NCBI GenBank assembly: GCA_947589315.1
Contig: CANPZE010000011.1
Location: forward strand, 1-64,000
DNA: 64,000 bases
Direction of reading: 5' to 3'
From: an uncultured Lachnospiraceae bacterium
GTDB lineage: Bacteria; Bacillota; Clostridia; Lachnospirales; Lachnospiraceae
Below the pieces are notes generated by a model. It was not told the DNA's origin. It did not search any database and saw only the letters and a program-made list of their open reading frames with translations. The position numbers were made by a program, and so were the translations under genes. Every line of letters begins with the position of its first letter. Position 1 is the first letter of the stretch. Positions 62,189 through 64,000 of the stretch are shown one piece after another.

Positions 62189-63577
62189 ATGGATACAGAT
62201 AAAGCCTATTTGTTAGGACTTATTATAGGCGGTGGAATTTTTGGGAACGCTGAAGACGTTTTTAGTATTCGTCTGCCATATAAAAAATGGGGTTCATATC
62301 TTGAGAATCCGCAGCGTGCAGGAGAAATAGCAGGAGATATTTTTCGCAAAGTCGGACAGATGTTTCGGGCAATATATAATCTTTCTGTTCAATATGAAGC
62401 AACGCCTGGAGGGACATGGACGATTCTCTGTGAAGGAGATACAACCATGATCAAAGAGGATCTTTCTTATTATGGAATCATATGCGAAGGAGAATTGCGA
62501 GGGAATGCGGATTTAAGCCCGATCATTGAAGAATTGATCGATGATAATCTGAAACGCCGATTTATTGCAGGCCTTGCAGATACAATCGGCAGCATGGCAA
62601 AGTCACAACGCCGATTTACAGACGAACATCAGATCATATCTTTTGAAATCAAGGGATATAATTTCAAATTTGTCTGCGACCTGTGCCGGCTGCTATACAG
62701 CATAAATTGTATTCCAGATCAAATAAATTGGAATCACCCCAATATCCATTGCACAAGCGATCCCTATTACATTCAGTGGAATAAGGGGTTTAAGTTGCGC
62801 ATATTACTTGACCAATATGCTCAATTCGGAGCATTTGCATTTAGAACAAAAGCAGAAACATCAAACGAAAATCGCAAATTACAAAGAAAAACACATATTG
62901 CCGAAATATGTGAAACAAGAGATATGCACATTACGCCATCTACAGTACATCCTGCTGAAAATGATGTGCGATTGCCAGAAATTATTCGAGGGGGACATTA
63001 TATTCATTTTAGGCACTTTTGTGTTGTTATGGGTTGTGAACATGCTCCATATTGTAAGATCAAAGAGCAATTTGAGCATCTTGGCGAACTTATTAATCCA
63101 TTTCCGATCCTGCATAAAGATACTTACATACAGATAGAGAAAATACTTGAAGCAGATTCCCTGTTGTCTGGCCGCAATTACGATATTGTCAATATTAATG
63201 CAGGTTCACTTCTGAAAACATATAACGAAAATCGCAACACATTATTATATGGGACCTCTGCTAATAATGGATATCCAATAACTGAAATACTTCAGGCGGT
63301 TGCCTACGTCATTGCAGATGATAATGAATTATCCGGGAAACGCCCGAAAGGATATATTCGGATAATTGAGCGGCATGTGAATAATGATCAGAGCTTATCC
63401 GTTGAAGTGAGAAAGCCGGATTTGCTTACCCCATTAGTCATTGTTGGGAATGGAAGAGGTGCATTGATTGGCGCAAGAAATCCTGATGTTTATAGAAGGT
63501 TAGTAATGAACTCATCTGAAAATGAATATAAACTACTGATTCGCCCGATCACAGAGGAGGACTTGCAGAATGCCTAA
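62189..63577 (+). CDS. LAGLIDADG-like fold protein of a methyltransferase island (function unknown)
   Basis: 462 residues. Two stretches resemble LAGLIDADG helices: AYLLGLIIGGGIFG (7-19) and FIAGLADTIGSMAK (about 125-138). The flanking layout, such as FKFVCDLCRLLYSINCIPDQ, resembles homing-endonuclease folds. In both helices the catalytic acidic residue is replaced (by Gly and Ile), so DNA cleavage by this fold is doubtful; it may recognise DNA instead. The C-terminal half (HYIHFRHFCVVMGCEHAPYC, later YPITEILQAVAYVIADDNEL) is unrecognised. AGGAGGG precedes the ATG. Next to a C5 methyltransferase and a PD-(D/E)xK-like protein it is probably part of a restriction-modification system. Confidence 0.6.
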   Translation: MDTDKAYLLGLIIGGGIFGNAEDVFSIRLPYKKWGSYLENPQRAGEIAGDIFRKVGQMFRAIYNLSVQYEATPGGTWTILCEGDTTMIKEDLSYYGIICEGELRGNADLSPIIEELIDDNLKRRFIAGLADTIGSMAKSQRRFTDEHQIISFEIKGYNFKFVCDLCRLLYSINCIPDQINWNHPNIHCTSDPYYIQWNKGFKLRILLDQYAQFGAFAFRTKAETSNENRKLQRKTHIAEICETRDMHITPSTVHPAENDVRLPEIIRGGHYIHFRHFCVVMGCEHAPYCKIKEQFEHLGELINPFPILHKDTYIQIEKILEADSLLSGRNYDIVNINAGSLLKTYNENRNTLLYGTSANNGYPITEILQAVAYVIADDNELSGKRPKGYIRIIERHVNNDQSLSVEVRKPDLLTPLVIVGNGRGALIGARNPDVYRRLVMNSSENEYKLLIRPITEEDLQNA

Positions 63578-64000
63578 TAAACATAATCGCAATGAAGTTT
63601 CCTATTATCCAGAGATACAAAACTTTATAGAAGCTCAGATTAAAAGTAATTTTCAGGCAAAATGTCATAAAGAACTTAGTGTCTTTTGGGGTATTGGAGA
63701 ATTAAAAACAAATCTTCAAAGAATAATTTCAGAAAATCCGGAGCAATGTATTTGCGTAAAAAAATTTGCACAAAGTGTTCCACCCTTAAACCTTGATATT
63801 TTTGCTTTAATTACAGATGGAATGCAGTTTAAAATATTGATTCTTGAAATCAAACGAATGGAAAATGCCGGACTGAAAGAATGGTCGCAGCTTGTTGGAT
63901 ATTGTCTGGTTTCCGGAGCAAAATATGGTTTGTTAGTCAATATTGACAATGGAGCAAGTCAGCGGTTATCGCACATTCTTTCTACTAAAAATCATATTTC
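63570..64000 (+). CDS. PD-(D/E)xK nuclease-like protein, cut by the window end
   Basis: 143 residues visible from ATG 63570, which overlaps the previous stop by 8 bases, so it is translationally coupled; AGAGGAGG at 63553-63560 is its ribosome site. The core reads PPLNLDIFALITDG (D76), then ILILEIKRMENAG (E93, K95) and QLVGYCLVSGAKYGLLVNID, the D...ExK layout with following helix and strand typical of restriction endonucleases. With the methyltransferase two genes upstream, it is the best candidate for the cleaving subunit. The 3' part is outside the window. Confidence 0.7.
   Translation, partial: MPNKHNRNEVSYYPEIQNFIEAQIKSNFQAKCHKELSVFWGIGELKTNLQRIISENPEQCICVKKFAQSVPPLNLDIFALITDGMQFKILILEIKRMENAGLKEWSQLVGYCLVSGAKYGLLVNIDNGASQRLSHILSTKNHI

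Overview
The window is a chromosomal segment of a low-to-mid GC Gram-positive anaerobe, most likely a gut Lachnospiraceae (Clostridia). This rests on the rpmH-rnpA-yidD-yidC-jag-mnmE-mnmG-rsmG-parA-parB order, on many secreted proteins with bacterial Ig-like, FN3 and GLUG-type repeats, and on strong ribosome binding sites with occasional TTG or GTG starts. No rRNA or tRNA gene was recognised. The left end lies beside the replication origin: the rpmH promoter opens the window, and two parS sites precede parAB at 7.4 kb.

Layout. (1) 0-9.2 kb: ribosome, membrane-insertion and tRNA-modification genes plus parAB, all on the plus strand. (2) 9.2-16 kb: a DUF4446 protein, a Ca2+/Na+ antiporter, a small alarmone synthetase with a glycosyltransferase, pyrimidine salvage (cdd, pdp), and a kinase-TM-LRR protein in an operon with a secreted Ig-like repeat protein. 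(3) 17-20.6 kb: a large membrane-anchored protein with a C39-peptidase-like tail and two small hypotheticals. (4) 20.7-25.8 kb: minus-strand housekeeping cluster tmk-yaaR-holB-ricT-trmN6-like-rsmI. (5) 26-32.5 kb: an HD-GYP protein, a CE2-type esterase, murA, an OLD-family nuclease and a flavin reductase. (6) 32.5-43.2 kb: an FN3/propeller-like secreted protein, a YesM-type histidine kinase, a C-terminally anchored surface protein, a CUT1-type sugar ABC transporter (two permeases and a lipoprotein) and YesL, which look like one carbohydrate-uptake locus. (7) 43.2-50.4 kb: a preQ1-I riboswitch with queT, then a consensus promoter and cobalamin riboswitch driving a 1499-residue surface protein with an alpha/alpha-toroid domain. 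Facing it is a membrane-anchored DUF4430 (transcobalamin C-terminal-like) protein. (8) 50.6-61 kb: addB and addA, split by an inverted acyltransferase gene, then nadE. (9) 61-64 kb: an AT-rich, restriction-modification-like island (C5 methyltransferase, degenerate LAGLIDADG-like protein, PD-(D/E)xK-like protein cut by the window end).

The most interesting systems are the riboswitch-controlled pair that looks like a bacterial transcobalamin split over two surface proteins, the three-gene methyltransferase island, the kinase-LRR/secreted Ig operon, and a repeated module (extended -10 plus two hairpins) found upstream of both parA and addB. All domain calls were made by reading motifs and gene context; no database search was possible. 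Starts were chosen by ribosome binding site placement.
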